Numbered from the stretch's first letter, positions 17,716 through 28,764 are shown. The stretch is DNA of 64,000 nt from Trichomonas vaginalis G3 (GCF_026262505.1 NC_067206.1:3934879-3998878); one strand, 5' to 3'. The notes: generated by a model from the sequence alone, not told the origin. Made by a program: numbers and translations.

Positions 17716-19317
17716 ATGTACGCCGCTCAGAATATAACGCCAACAGTTTTGGATGCTATGAATGGAAATGTTTCCGAATGGTATAACGAATGCGACAATG
17801 CCATTAGAAGGTCAGAAATAGTTCCTGGAACTTACGAATATACAACTGCTGTTTCTTATGGAAACGTAGGTGAGTTTGGAGAAGGTTCTTCAACAACAGT
17901 AGATATTGCTTGCGACAGGTTTCATATATTTCTATTGACAACTCATTCTTATACGTGGAACAAGACATTGAAATAAAACCTTCTGCCAAGTTGTCTGACA
18001 AGAAAGGTTGCAATGGAATTTTCTATGTCGGATACCAATATGCTCCAGAAGTTTTCATGGGATATAAGATATATTCTAACTCTGACTTAGTTCAAACAGT
18101 AACATGGGCAAACTATGAATGGTTCGCTTTGAGAAACTCAGTACAACCACAAGCTAGAGAACAAACAGACCAGTATGCAACTATTGAGAAAATAAGAAGA
18201 CTTGACCCTAACGTTCCAGGAGTTTATGTTACCTTTCTGGACAAACTGCAGCAGCAGTAACCAAAGTAAAACTGAAACTTAGAGTTCCTTTGTCATCTTT
18301 CCTCATCTTCAGGTTTTTAAGATACTTGCCAAACTGGGCAGGAAAAATTTCTATCGAACTTACTCCAAGCAAAAATAACTTAGTCATTGCACCAACACAA
18401 GACCCATTCACTCTTACAGAAGTAGTGGAACAAATAAAATGTCATTCGCCGACTTTTGCAAAAACAAAGTTGACTTAGACTTTGGTTTCTCAAACCTCAA
18501 CACTGAAGTAAACTATTATTTCAATGCTGCTGGAGATGCTTGGGACCCAGTTAAGTTCACATGCGAAAAATTTGAATGCAAGAGAATAGAAAGCAGACTT
18601 GCAGTCTATATGTTGGACCCAGATATTTCAAATGCTTTAGCTGCCAAATATATTGCAGTTCCACTTATGTTCCCTATACACCAAATATCTGTCAAAGACT
18701 TTGCAGGTGAAGTTGGAAACCAAAGTGCTGACCCAGGTGCAAGAACAGATATTGCTTAACAACTGCAATGAAACATGCAGATACTATGTTTGTACTGTTC
18801 AGACGAACTATAAATGACTATTCTTGTTTCTACAACCCTGGTATTAAATACATATAAACATAGATGGCAAATATTATCCAAGAGAAGAATATTCTACAGT
18901 TGAGGATATGAGGTCATACAACTTGACATTAGATGCTATGAACTTTAACAACAACTTCACAACAACCATTAACCCTGAAATGCAAAGTTCTATTATGCCA
19001 TATGTGAAAGTATGGACTCATACAGGAGGTCAAAAAACTCAATATACAAATGGAGACCGTTCAAACTTTTGGCTTGGCATTCCATTTGCTGACTCAGAAG
19101 ACTTTATGGGTGGTATTTCAACTGTTGGTACAGTTCAAATACAATATACTGGTGACAGAGACGGTCCAGATGAATTGAAAGCAAAGAAGTTTACAAAACC
19201 AATAGCACTTTTCACGGAAGATGCTCTTTTGAAGATTCGTTCGATGAAACCTGCTGGGCTCCTCAGATTGGCATAACGACAGCTTCCATCGAGCAGATTT
19301 TGGCAGCAGGTCAGTAA
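17716..19317 (+). pseudogene. Polinton major capsid protein gene, broken
   Basis: About 530 codons starting MYAAQNITPTVLDAMNGNVS. Segments such as VPLMFPIHQISVKDFAGEVG and DRSNFWLGIPFADSEDF, the length, and the place before the minor capsid and helicase genes fit the double jelly-roll capsid protein of T. vaginalis Mavericks. The capsid call rests on context and strand-rich sequence rather than one signature motif. Several breaks. Sister copy in C at 58,135-59,742. Confidence 0.7.
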
Positions 19318-19382
19318 GTTGTTCTTGAACTGACTTCTCTCCGTCAAATATTGACAGTACGCCAGTTTTGACATAAATATTG

Positions 19383-19629
19383 TATTATAAACTTACCTTT
19401 AGAAATATCGGTCAGTTTTGTTGTTATATTTTTGTCTGCTTCAAGAACTTTCACCATTTCGTTATACCAACTTTCTTTGCTTTATGAAAATATTTTGGTT
19501 CAGCAAAGACTGCTATTCTATAACATTTTCCATTGTTTGTATAAAGAACTATTCTGTCAATGTATTTATATTGTTTGTGTGTGTAAACTTTGTTTGCTTC
19601 AATTCGAAGAGATACTCAAATACGTCCAT
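19383..19629 (-). pseudogene. Small divergent gene, about 80 codons, broken
   Basis: A minus-strand gene too short to stand out. It starts with the same MDVF residues as the C copy (57,822-58,068) and shares the stretch AEPKYFHKAKKVGIT. Its start lies only 18 bases from the divergent ATG at 19,648. Function unknown. Confidence 0.5.
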
Positions 19630-19647
19630 CTTTTTATTCTAAGTAAA

Positions 19648-20228
19648 ATGTCATTTCCGAAAAATAGAAGCGTAAGTGTTTCAAAAGGTTTAATGGCGGT
19701 GGCAGATGTGAAGTTAAATTCACCAACTCAAACAAACAGTCAAAGTGTTGTTGTCAATGTCAAAGAAAGAGATGTTGAAGTGGGGAAACCATACGAAGAC
19801 GAAGATGGTATAACAATAGTTCCTGTAAAAGAACAACCATATCCTGAAGTTAGCAGAGACTTAAGTTCTGTTGCAGATATTCGAAACGACTACCAACAAC
19901 TTAAAGACAAACTTAAAACTCAGGAGAAGATTTGTCAAGCTTTAGGTATAATGTTAAACTTGGTCGAACACAACCCTGTAAAAGTGAACTCATATGTCAT
20001 TGCACCTCATGAAGTTTTGAAAGAACTATTGAAACTTTTGACAGAGGCAGACGATATAAACATCAAAGAAATAGAACCCGACATTGTTGCTGTGGTGTTT
20101 CATATAATGTCATTGACAAGATATACGTTATGAAAGGAGGTGAAACGTTGAACTTAAAATATAGTTTCCCAGACGTCATAAAAATATTTGACGACCACAA
20201 CATTTCATTAAAATTTAGTGCTAAGTAA
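19648..20228 (+). pseudogene. Conserved Polinton protein gene near capsid genes, broken
   Basis: Starts MSFPKNRSVSVSKGLMAVAD; contains DEDGITIVPVKEQ and a helical region (YQQLKDKLKTQEKICQALG). Between major and minor capsid genes in both elements (C 57,224-57,803). An open frame extends upstream, but the ATG at 19,648 is conserved. No family recognised. Confidence 0.55.
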
Positions 20229-21026
20229 ATGGCAGAAGACATAGTGGTTTATACTATTACGACTAAAAACCCTGAGTCATATAATTCTATAACAACAAAC
20301 TTACAAAGTCCTCAAGGACGATATTGTAAACTGACCTTAAACACGATGACGACTAAAGCCTGTTTTGCTCTTTTGACACCAGAAGATTTTATTGTTGTGA
20401 ATGGTAAAAAATACTCCTTTGAAGATACTTACTCAGATATACCACCAACAGGTTTTGTTGACTTATTTAATACTTTAAGGACGGATGTAACATGTGCTGC
20501 AACTAGAGCAGGTTTCATTATGTTTGGATGTCCGACTGAGTTTAGTATAAACGATATGAGCTATAATACAAAACTTATATCTGGTTTTTACTTACCAACA
20601 ATTTCCTATAACAGGAAAAGGTGTCATACAAGGAATGTCTGTTCCATTGACTTTAAGTACACCTATTTTATATATTGTTTCAAACTTAGGTTCAAAGTGC
20701 TATTCGAATGTCGACAGAAACTACTATGACCAAAAGATACTCATGCGTATAAACAACACTTTCTCTGCTGGTTTGCCTATTGTTCATTCGAATGCAGAGT
20801 TTTCAGCTTTAGTAAACTCAAACACTTTAGCAAACATAACTTAACCTTAGTTGACGCAAACTTTGTTCCTGTAAAACTTTTATGTCCTATGTATTTGTCA
20901 ATGACGGCAGAAAGTTTCGAATTGGAAGATGCAACTGGTGAAAGTATTGTATTACAAGAACAACTTCAACAACAAATAGCTCAAGAACAACAAAATGCAA
21001 CAAATGGAACAACAAAGTCAAGAATA
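20229..21026 (+). pseudogene. Polinton minor capsid (penton-like) gene, broken
   Basis: Starts MAEDIVVYTITTKNPESYNS one base after the preceding stop. Beta-rich, about 260 codons, ending in a Gln-rich tail. Size, strand content and position between the major capsid protein and helicase fit the single jelly-roll minor capsid/penton protein of Polintons; no motif proves it. C copy 56,182-56,978. Confidence 0.6.
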
Positions 21027-21035
21027 AAAAAAATA

Positions 21036-21055
21036 TTTTTTTTATTTTTATAAAA
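21036..21055 (+). promoter_or_regulatory. TTTTTATTTTTATAAAAATG leader of replication genes
   Basis: The same leader precedes the helicase here, its C copy (56,150-56,170, other strand) and the polymerase (B 31,345-31,365; C 45,910-45,931). Likely a shared promoter/5' UTR element. Confidence 0.45.
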
Positions 21056-22292
21056 ATGTACAGAATAGATGTTTCAGATTTTTTATGACTTCCAAGCATT
21101 CAGAAATATGTGTCCATTTAGAGACTATAACAAAGCAGTCGAGAATTTGAAACGTTTAGTCATTTATGTTGACTCTGCCCCAGAATGTTATGTCATGAAA
21201 GAATGGGATGTTGTCTTTAACAAACCTAAAGCGACAATAGTGTCTGAACAAGAATGTAGACAGAAACTTAAGAAAATAAAAGTCGTACAAGTTGGCATGA
21301 AGATGTTAGATGCTTGGGATATCTTATTGTCAAAACTTGAAGATTTTTCAGTTCGAGGTATAAAGTTTTATACACCTTCTCCAAACTTCTATTCTATCTT
21401 CACTGGATATAAATATGAACAAGTAGAATGGAAAGAAAATATTATAGAAGCTTGGTTAGACCATGTCAAAGAAATTATATGCAATGGAAACGAAAAGGTT
21501 TATGAGTATATCTTATGTTGGTTTGCAAACATCTTACAACATCCAAGTGCTAAAAATGAAACTGCTCTCATTATAATTGGAAAACAAGGAACAGGTAAGA
21601 ACACATTCTTTACAGATATTTTGTGCAAACTGTTAGAGGCTATTCGAACCCGAATATGACAAACATAGAAAACATCTGCGGTAAATTTAACTCCTCAATA
21701 GAGAATATGAAACTTATAGTTGCAATGAACTTCAAAGTATAGATACAACAAAAGTTTTGAACTCAGATGCTTTGAAGAGTCTTATAACAGACAAAGTTGG
21801 AGTTGTTGAAAGAAAGTATAAAGACCAAAGAGTTTGTGAAAATGTTGCAAACTTCATTATGGTTTCAAACAATGCTGTTCCGATGAAGTTAGAAAGTTCT
21901 GACAGAAGATATGTAGTTGTCAGAACGTCAGAAGCTCATATGCAAGATACAGAATATTTTGACGACTTAGCAGAAACTTTAACACCTAACTTTTTAACAA
22001 CCACTTGTTCTCATATTTCATGACATTAGATATTTCTAAGTTCAATCCAAGACAAATTCCACATACCGAAGAGAGACAAACGTTGTTAGAAGCAAACAAG
22101 AGTGTATATGAACTGTTTATAGATGAAACTGACTTTGAGTGTTTAGATGAAAGGTCATTGTACGATTCGTATAAACAGTATTGTCAAGAGTATGGTTATA
22201 TGACAGCGTCTAAACGAACATTCTTGGCAAATGTCAAAAATCTTTTAGACGTACAGAATGGTGTATATACAAAGAAAAATTTTTCTGAGTAA
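21056..22292 (+). pseudogene. Polinton SF3 helicase gene, broken
   Basis: About 410 codons. Starts MYRIDVSDFYDFQAF in frame with the leader above. Walker A is IIIGKQGTGKNTFFTDIL; the Walker B and sensor segments match element A. D5-like superfamily 3 helicase used for element replication. Broken. C copy 54,918-56,152. Confidence 0.8.
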
Positions 22293-22328
22293 ATTTTAAA
22301 AAAAATATTTTTTTATCCGATAAAAAAG

Positions 22329-22748
22329 ATGACAAAATTCATCTCAGTAAATAAGTACATGTCAGGACTTAAAGAAGAACTAGACCCATTCGCATATTTG
22401 AATGTTTACTTCTACAATTTTGAAAAGTCTACATTTGACAAAATTTGGAACATTGCACCAGTTAAGTTTGCTGTTGTTAGAAAAAGTGGTGCAACTTTTG
22501 AAGACTTAGACATAGAAGGTTTGTTAGCAGTCAAAGAAAATTTTGACAGAAAGTTCTCAAAACTCGAAGAAGGCAAAGCATACAAACTTGTTATACCTTA
22601 TGAACCAAAGAAAGCAGACGACTATGAATATTATGAGTCTAAGATAGTTGAAGTTCAAGGTAAATTGGGTAAAAAGATTTTAGAGTCTAAGCCAGTGTTT
22701 GCCCCTAAAGAGGAAGAGAACATTGACATTGACCCAGAAATGTTCTAA
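22329..22748 (+). CDS. Conserved Polinton protein, 139 aa (copy in B)
   Basis: Open copy of the gene at 629-1,048, with scattered substitutions (start MTKFISVNKYMSGLKEELDP) and the same acidic end. Follows the helicase by 36 bases. Possible ssDNA-binding or replication accessory protein, by context only. Confidence 0.65.
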   Translation: MTKFISVNKYMSGLKEELDPFAYLNVYFYNFEKSTFDKIWNIAPVKFAVVRKSGATFEDLDIEGLLAVKENFDRKFSKLEEGKAYKLVIPYEPKKADDYEYYESKIVEVQGKLGKKILESKPVFAPKEEENIDIDPEMF

Positions 22749-22767
22749 AAATAAAATTTTATTTTTA
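22746..22767. terminator. Palindromic convergent stop/poly(A) signal (copy in B)
   Basis: The same 22-bp palindrome as at 1,046-1,067, sharing both stop codons of the convergent genes. Confidence 0.5.
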
Positions 22768-23232
22768 CATGTCATATCTCACCTTCTCTGGAACTGGTTC
22801 AGGTTCTTTCTTCTCTTCTACTTTCTTTTCTTTCTTTTCTTTCTTTTCTCTCTTCTTCTTCTTTTCTGGTGGAGTTATGTCAAACTTCTCAGAACCATAT
22901 TTATGTAAAAGTTCTTTGTCCTTTAATAGCTCTTCTATTCTGTTTTCTATTTCATCTTCAAGAACAGCGCATGTGCCTTCTTTGCATTCTAAGAACTTTT
23001 GTTGGACTTCATCTTTCCAATCGGCGTCATCTCTGTCAACAAGTCTGTCATTGACAAATTTTAAGACTTCTCTGCTTAATGTTTTATGGTTCTTGTCATA
23101 TTCCCAGAAACAGAACTTTAGAACAAATTCACCTTTCTTGTTTACACTATGTAAGATTTTATGGTCGACAGATGTTTTGCTGTCGAAAAGTTTGTCTCGA
23201 ATATAGATAGCGAAATCGCTAGACATTTTCAA
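22765..23232 (-). CDS. Conserved protein with Lys/Glu tail, about 155 aa (copy in B)
   Basis: Open copy of the gene at 1,065-1,517. The tail is longer here (extra KKEKK units) and ends VPEKVRYDM rather than VPEKKKFDM, so length varies by low-complexity slippage. Divergent from the ATPase. Confidence 0.6.
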   Translation of the reverse strand: MKMSSDFAIYIRDKLFDSKTSVDHKILHSVNKKGEFVLKFCFWEYDKNHKTLSREVLKFVNDRLVDRDDADWKDEVQQKFLECKEGTCAVLEDEIENRIEELLKDKELLHKYGSEKFDITPPEKKKKREKKEKKEKKVEEKKEPEPVPEKVRYDM

Positions 23233-23262
23233 AAAGATAAAAATTTTAATTTTTCTAAAAAT

Positions 23263-24137
23263 ATGTTAGAAAAAAAGTTTGCTGACATTGACAAAAAATT
23301 TGAGAATGTTTTAAACAAGAACAAGAGGAAGTTAGAAAATGCTCAGATAAAACCCATACATGAAAAGTTCTTATTTGCTCAGAATGGTATAACAGGTCTA
23401 ATTGCACCACCTGGGTCGGGTAAGACTTTCACTTATCTTAAAATGGCTGCACAACAACAAGAACTAGATGAGAAGAACCCATTCTATGAGTTAGTTGTTA
23501 TTTGTAGTACTTCTGGTCAATTTGACCAAACCGTCAATTCGTTCAAAGATATTATAAAGAAGTCTAAGTTAGTATGTATAAAGGATACTGAGTTGTTAGA
23601 TTGGATAAAGAAGTACCAAAGAAGAGTTTTGAAGTATAATGCTATAAATGAGTATATAAATTCGAAGTTTAAAGACCCAAATGAGGAAATGCAGAGAATA
23701 TTAGAGAAGAAACACTTCAGAAACAAACAGAAAGAGATAGAATACATTTCGAAGAAATTGCAATCTTACGATTGGAAACGTACCCTCATAGATGTCTTCT
23801 TATCTTAGATGACTTTGCTTCTCATCCTTTGTTAAAGAACAGAGAACAAGACATGTGTCGAATTCTTAAGAAGCTCAGACACTTTAACATCTCAGTCGTA
23901 ATATGTGTACAGACAGCAAAGAGTTTAAGTAAGGATGTTAAAAGAATACTTACTGACATTATACTTTTCCCTGGATTGTCCGAAGACGATTTCATGGAAC
24001 TTATGAAAGAGTCCATGGCAGGTAAGTTTGACAGACATGAACTATGGGAGAAGTACAAAGTCATACAAGACCCTCATACTTCTTTCAGAATTCATATCTA
24101 CGCAAACAAAGTTCAAATTGTAAAAAGTCAAGCTTGA
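23263..24137 (+). pseudogene. Polinton packaging ATPase gene, broken (copy in B)
   Basis: Nearly identical to element A 1,554-2,429, with the same Walker A (APPGSGKT) and Walker B (LLILDDF) regions. Broken in this copy. Confidence 0.8.
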
Positions 24138-24149
24138 AAAATAAAGAGT

Positions 24150-24235
24150 TTTGGCGACCAGGGTTTTTTCACTACTCGCTGTTCTTCTCTCGGTTTTCCG
24201 AGAGAAGCAAGCATATGAGGAAATTCATGAAATTT
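24150..24235 (-). pseudogene. KilA-N gene remnant with hairpin
   Basis: Read on the minus strand, about 60 bases closely match the KilA-N gene at 51,941-52,000 (AATTTCCTCATATG, then the CTCGGAAAACCGAG hairpin). The rest of the gene is missing here. Confidence 0.6.
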
Positions 24236-24262
24236 CATACGGAATTCAGCAAAAATAATGTT

Positions 24263-24312
24263 TATGTTAGAATGTTAGATCTAACATGTTTTCTAACATG
24301 TTTTCTAACATA
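24263..24312. repeat. Palindromic GTTAGATCTAAC repeat
   Basis: TGTTAGAATGTTAGATCTAA followed by inverted TTCTAACA units. An inverted copy is at 25,358-25,408, so the pair brackets the 313-aa gene. Confidence 0.7.
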
Positions 24313-24317
24313 ACTAT

Positions 24318-25259
24318 TTACAAGCGTTTTACATGGTATATGTTGCGATGGTTCATGACTCTAAACAATTTCGTAGCTTCTATTTCTTCTGTCAGTATGT
24401 CAAAAGTTTTAACGATACCGAAAGTTTCTTTATACTTCTTCTTGACGTCAGATAGAAGGAAATCTTCTGCTGTTGGATAGTTTTTGTTCAGAAATTCTAA
24501 CATGTTCATTTTATCTTCTGCTGGCTTTTCTGCTTCTTTCTTTAAATCTGCATAGTCGTTTCGCATACGTTCTATCTCTTTGACGGAGTAGTTATATTTC
24601 CTCATTGCTGCTTTACATTTTGAACATTGCGGGTTCATTTTAGCGTTATATTCTGAAACCTTACCTGCTAAAACAACTAAGGCGTCAATGGTTTTCTTCA
24701 TCTCGAACATAGCGGGTCTTATTTGTTCGTTCCATACTTTGCCTCTTCTATCTTTATCTCTTATTTCCCAAACACATTTTGCAACTAATGAAACAAAGTT
24801 GTCGTAGGTCTTAAATTCTTCGGATTTGTAAAGGTCAGAGATGTTCTTATATACCATGTCGCAATCTTTGTCCATAACCTTATGGTTGCAATGAAAACCA
24901 AGGAATTCATAATTTACCTTTCGTATGAACTTCTTTATTTCTACTGAGTCAGTTGCTTTGACTTCTATTTCGTCAAATTCGGGAATGGTTAGTTTTTGTT
25001 GTTGGATTTCAGGCAATTTGGGTAAATGGTCAATAATGTCCTGCATTTCATAAAGATACTGTTCATTTGTTTCATCTTTCGCACTACAGTCTAAATTACT
25101 TGTTAAAAGTTCTTGCTTTATCTTCTGGATTTTTGTTTCGAAAGTATATGAAGAAGGAATGAAGTTTTTCATCTCTACTAACATAGATGTTGGATTCATA
25201 ACTAGCGAGTTTGGTGCTGTAGTTGTTTGAATTGTTGTTGTGCCGATTGTTGAAATCAT
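24318..25259 (-). CDS. Accessory Polinton protein, 313 aa
   Basis: Open frame starting MISTIGTTTIQTTTAPNSLV. Mostly helical and charged; contains a Cys pair MNPQCSKCKAAMRKYN (residues about 215-230) and Cys/His in FLGFHCNHKVMDKDCD (about 125-140) that could bind zinc. A near-identical 304-aa gene is in C at 49,703-50,617; A lacks it. Both copies sit among the same palindromic repeats and near KilA-N genes. Function not recognised. Confidence 0.65.
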   Translation of the reverse strand: MISTIGTTTIQTTTAPNSLVMNPTSMLVEMKNFIPSSYTFETKIQKIKQELLTSNLDCSAKDETNEQYLYEMQDIIDHLPKLPEIQQQKLTIPEFDEIEVKATDSVEIKKFIRKVNYEFLGFHCNHKVMDKDCDMVYKNISDLYKSEEFKTYDNFVSLVAKCVWEIRDKDRRGKVWNEQIRPAMFEMKKTIDALVVLAGKVSEYNAKMNPQCSKCKAAMRKYNYSVKEIERMRNDYADLKKEAEKPAEDKMNMLEFLNKNYPTAEDFLLSDVKKKYKETFGIVKTFDILTEEIEATKLFRVMNHRNIYHVKRL

Positions 25260-25357
25260 GTCTTTTATACAAAATAAAAAAAATAAATAAAATAAAAAAT
25301 AAAACTAATTTTATTTTTTATTTCGGGAAAATTCATGAAAATTCAAGAGTTTTAGAC

Positions 25358-25408
25358 CATGTTAGAAAACGTGTTAGAAAACATGTTAGATCTAACATTC
25401 TAACATAA
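25358..25408. repeat. Palindromic GTTAGATCTAAC repeat (inverted partner)
   Basis: Inverted copy of 24,263-24,312, lying just upstream of the 313-aa gene's leader. Confidence 0.7.
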
Positions 25409-25502
25409 ACATTATTTTTGCTGAATTCAGCAACAAAATTCAAATTGTAAAAAGTCAAGCTTGAAAAATGTAAGTGTTTAGTCTTAGTAAGATGGTAGCT
25501 TC

Positions 25503-25664
25503 TTAAAGCATATGCCATTCCTTGAGTTTTATGTACGTGAAGAGAAGTACAATGAATTCAATTACGAGTACAATTGCAATGACAACTAAGGCAACTATTT
25601 TTGTCTTTTGCCAGCAAGGGTACTTCTTCTCTTCCAATGGTTCGGCAGAACTATACTCACTCAT
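25503..25664 (-). CDS. Small single-pass membrane protein (copy in B), 53 aa
   Basis: Same start and membrane segment as 2,449-2,628 (MSEYSSAEPLEEKKYP) with a shorter, different tail. Confidence 0.5.
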   Translation of the reverse strand: MSEYSSAEPLEEKKYPCWQKTKIVALVVIAIVLVIEFIVLLFTYIKLKEWHML

Positions 25665-25707
25665 GAGAAATGCCAAAACGGTTTAATAGAAAAAGTGTCA
25701 TTTTTTC

Positions 25708-25902
25708 ATGTCCGAAGACTCGAAGGTGCAACACTTCCAAAATACCGACGAACTCAGAAGAGCAGCATGGCAGTATCTTCTTGACAACTTCTTTGAGTTC
25801 TCCAGGTACACCTTGGAAAATGCTGAAGAACTCCGACACAGAGAATTTGGAGAAATTGCACTCCAATACTACCTTGACAAACAAAGGGTAAACAAAGGGT
25901 AA
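25708..25902 (+). CDS. Small helical protein, 64 aa (copy in B)
   Basis: Copy of 2,672-2,860. The 3' end holds three copies of an 11-base unit (ACAAAGGGTAA-like), which makes the tail slightly longer than in A. Confidence 0.5.
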   Translation: MSEDSKVQHFQNTDELRRAAWQYLLDNFFEFSRYTLENAEELRHREFGEIALQYYLDKQRVNKG

Positions 25903-25953
25903 ACAAAGGGTAAAATAAGACTAAAAACTTAACGTTTAAAAAGTGACATTTTT

Positions 25954-26153
25954 ATGAGCTCCGAGTCACCGAGAAAACTTGGTCAGATGTTAGCAGCTTA
26001 CTTCCCTGAGGAGGATGGAAGCGTTACATACATCAGGTTCAAAAACAACGAACCTGGAATTGCGTACAAATTCGCAATTACATGACCATGGAAGAGTACG
26101 AAAGGTTCCTACAAGAGAAACCAGCTCTAAACAACTCAGAAAAGAAAGATAAA
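25954..26153 (+). pseudogene. Small protein gene (copy in B), broken
   Basis: Matches 2,897-3,097 in element A (start MSSESPRKLGQMLAAYF). Broken. Confidence 0.5.
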
Positions 26154-26180
26154 AAGTTTAACTCGTAATTGTTTATTTTT

Positions 26181-26758
26181 TTACTTGTATGGGCAAGCTG
26201 CAAGAATGAAGTCGACTATCTCAGTCTTTGTCTTGACCAGTTGGACTGCTCTTGCGAGTACGTCTGTTTTGCGGTCTCCAGCTGGTGTCTGACCTTCGTA
26301 ATTGCGCATGTTCTTGAGAGCTCCAACTGTAAATGGTTGTAGGATGAAGAGTCTCTCAGACTGCTTGAGGTAGTCTTCACGGTCACGAACCGAATCTGTG
26401 GTACGAGTCGAATCGGTCGATTTGAGGGAAGAGACTGAAAGCCTGTCGTCTTCCATAGGGGCTGTGGCATACTCTTTGCGTAAGCGGTTCAGACCTTCTC
26501 GAACTCTTGGTCTCTCTTGGATTGAGATTGGAATTGGAATTTGGGGGGAGTTTTGCATAAACATCCAAGGGTTGGGGAAGTAAGGCATAGGCAGAGGAGG
26601 GTAGTTCGGGAAGCCTTGTGGTGGGTAGTAACTTGAGGTGGAAATTGGTAGTAATCGGAGGGACTTGCTGGAACTGAGGTTGCTGAGGAGACTGTTGTGG
26701 CTGCAGCTTTAGGTTCTTCTGGTTTGGGAATGGGCTCGGTTGGTGGGACGTCGGACAT
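26181..26758 (-). pseudogene. Pro/Gln-rich protein gene (copy in B), broken
   Basis: Matches 3,126-3,713; the C-terminal charged half is well preserved and the Pro/Gln-rich part is diverged. Broken. Confidence 0.5.
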
Positions 26759-27008
26759 CTGTTTGTGGCTTAACCGTCGGAAGGAAAAACCTTTCCTGTC
26801 GGAAGGAAAAACCTTTCCTGTCGGAAGGAAAAACCTTTCCTGTCGGAAGGAAAAACTTTTTCTGTCGGAAGGAAAAACTTTTTCTGAAGTTCGACCAAAA
26901 GTTCTCAATTTTCGAAAATTTGAATGGTTTACGGACGGACAACTGGAAGAGTCCTTCCTGTCGTCGGGAAAATTTTTTCCAGTTGTCGGGAAAATATTTT
27001 CCTGTCGG
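26759..27008. promoter_or_regulatory. Bidirectional region with GGAAGGAAAAA tandem repeats (copy in B)
   Basis: Five or six copies of CTGTCGGAAGGAAAAAC in about 110 bases, then the conserved TTTTCGAAAATTTGAATGG stretch. More copies than in A. Confidence 0.5.
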
Positions 27009-27398
27009 ATGGAAGGACTCGGAATACCAGAAGGATTTGACGAGGCAATTTACCTTATAGAGATAAATGAAGTTGTTAAGCAGTACTTGCGCAGGGTAAT
27101 GAAGCCCAAGGTCAAGTTCACCACTATTTCTGGAAGGTCTACACTTCAGCTCGAGACTTCGACTGGAATTCCAATTCAAATACCAGACGGGACAGCCTAC
27201 GATGGCATAAAGGACGCCAAAAGAGAAGCTCTTGTTAAGTTCCTAAACAAACGTCCTTGGATAAAAATACCAAACAAGGAGAACCCCCTACCCCATATGA
27301 AATTGGCAATTCAGTCTCTCCTTCACTTCTCGGGTCAGCCGTTCTACATAACCTGTGAAGGCGACATCCAACCAGTTCAGTCAACCTTAACGTTTTGA
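27009..27398 (+). CDS. Conserved Polinton protein, about 129 aa (copy in B)
   Basis: Copy of 3,916-4,290 (start MEGLGIPEGFDEAIYLIEIN). It ends differently (PVQSTLTF) because the Cys-rich gene that follows in A is absent here and the sequence joins the next gene's leader. Confidence 0.5.
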   Translation: MEGLGIPEGFDEAIYLIEINEVVKQYLRRVMKPKVKFTTISGRSTLQLETSTGIPIQIPDGTAYDGIKDAKREALVKFLNKRPWIKIPNKENPLPHMKLAIQSLLHFSGQPFYITCEGDIQPVQSTLTF

Positions 27399-27425
27399 GT
27401 AAAAACATTTTTTTTCATTTTTTGA

Positions 27426-28009
27426 ATGAAGCAAGTTAAATTCGTCCCACACCAATCTCAATGGACCGATGAAGAGTTTCAAGCCATGGTTGAAGGCGTT
27501 GAGAACGACATAGACGGCGAACTTGAAGGAGCTCAAACCACAATTGCAACCAAAATTGCAGAAGTCAAGGAACAGATAGCTCCACTTAAAGCTACCAAAG
27601 CTACTCTTGACCTCATGGATACTTACCGTTTAGAAGTCAAGAGTGGAATAAGACAATTAAAATTAAAACTTCTAAACTACGAAGCTATACTCCAAAAGTT
27701 AGCAGAAATGAGAAGACTTTACCAGAGCTACTTACATGTAAGGGACTTACCTTCAAGCAGTCCGACCAAAGATGAATTTTCTGACATTGTCCCAATTTTG
27801 TCCGAAAGTCAGCTCAGATGTTTGAACTGCTCCCAACATATCCAGAATATGAACGTTTGCCTGAACTCTTCCGCAATCTCAAAAAACGTTTTTTGGTTCT
27901 CATGTTCGAAACTTTTATCGGAAGAGACAACAAACGTTCAGAAGAAGAACAAGATATTATTTTAAACTTGTTGTATGACTTAACCGTCATAACAAGCTTT
28001 TTGAAGTAA
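27426..28009 (+). pseudogene. Coiled-coil protein gene (copy in B), broken
   Basis: Nearly identical to 4,636-5,220; Inr TCATTTTTTGA kept. Broken. Confidence 0.6.
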
Positions 28010-28041
28010 AACCGTCATTCTCAAACCACTTCATTTTTTCG

Positions 28042-28755
28042 ATGTCCGAACAAGCACCGAAGCCGAACACAATGGCAGATGTCCTTTCAATGTTGCCAGA
28101 CAAGCGCCCAGTTCAAATTCAAATTTTGAATTTGAAAGCTCATCTGACAAACACCGTTAAGACTCTCCAAAGTAGTCTTATGGAAGAGATGACCAAGCTC
28201 AAAGCCGATGTCCTCATGAACCAAGCTTCCAATGAGAAATGCCTGAATGATTTGACGGAAACCTTGCGCATTTACGCGAGAGAGAACCGAGACCTTGCCA
28301 GACTCATCTACCGTTTCTTCGAAGAGATAGACGCCATCTGGAAGGTACTCGGAAAGGACAGAACCTCCAACACCGTAATTCGTGAGTACCAAATTGAAGA
28401 AGGAATTGTCGAGGAAGAAGAGGAAGAAAAGAAACACGAAGAAGAAGAGGAAGAAGAGGAAGAAGAGAAACACGAAGAAGAGGAAGTTTGGGCAACCCTT
28501 GTTGCCGATGACGCTTACGAAATTTCCCAACCCTACCCATACCAAATCCGCAACAAGGAGACAGGCAAGGTTCTTACCCCAGTCCTCAACAACTTGGGAC
28601 ACTTGAACCTTAACCTTCGGAATCGCGGTTCAATCTCCATGGGCAAGCTTGTCGCAATTCAATGGGTTCCAAATCCAGACAAGAAGACGAGGTCAGACAC
28701 ATTGACGGTGACAAGCTCAACAACCGTAAGGAGAACCTCGAGTGGTTCTAAGAGT
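28042..28755 (+). pseudogene. Acidic/HNH-like protein gene (copy in B), broken
   Basis: Copy of 5,253-5,954. The Glu tract is longer (EEEEEEEEEEKHEEEE), showing slippage. Broken in the C-terminal part. Confidence 0.6.
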
Positions 28756-28764
28756 AAAAAAATT

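Larger units (their letters stand above)
24107..25467. mobile_element. Accessory cassette inside Polinton B
   Basis: Absent from element A, where the ATPase end runs straight on to the small membrane-protein gene. Bounded by a direct duplication of about 36 bases (24,107-24,142 and 25,432-25,467, both containing CAAATTGTAAAAAGTCAAGC). Inside lie a KilA-N gene remnant, the 313-aa gene and two inverted palindromic GTTAGATCTAAC repeats. The same gene pair occurs at another site in C. Confidence 0.7.
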
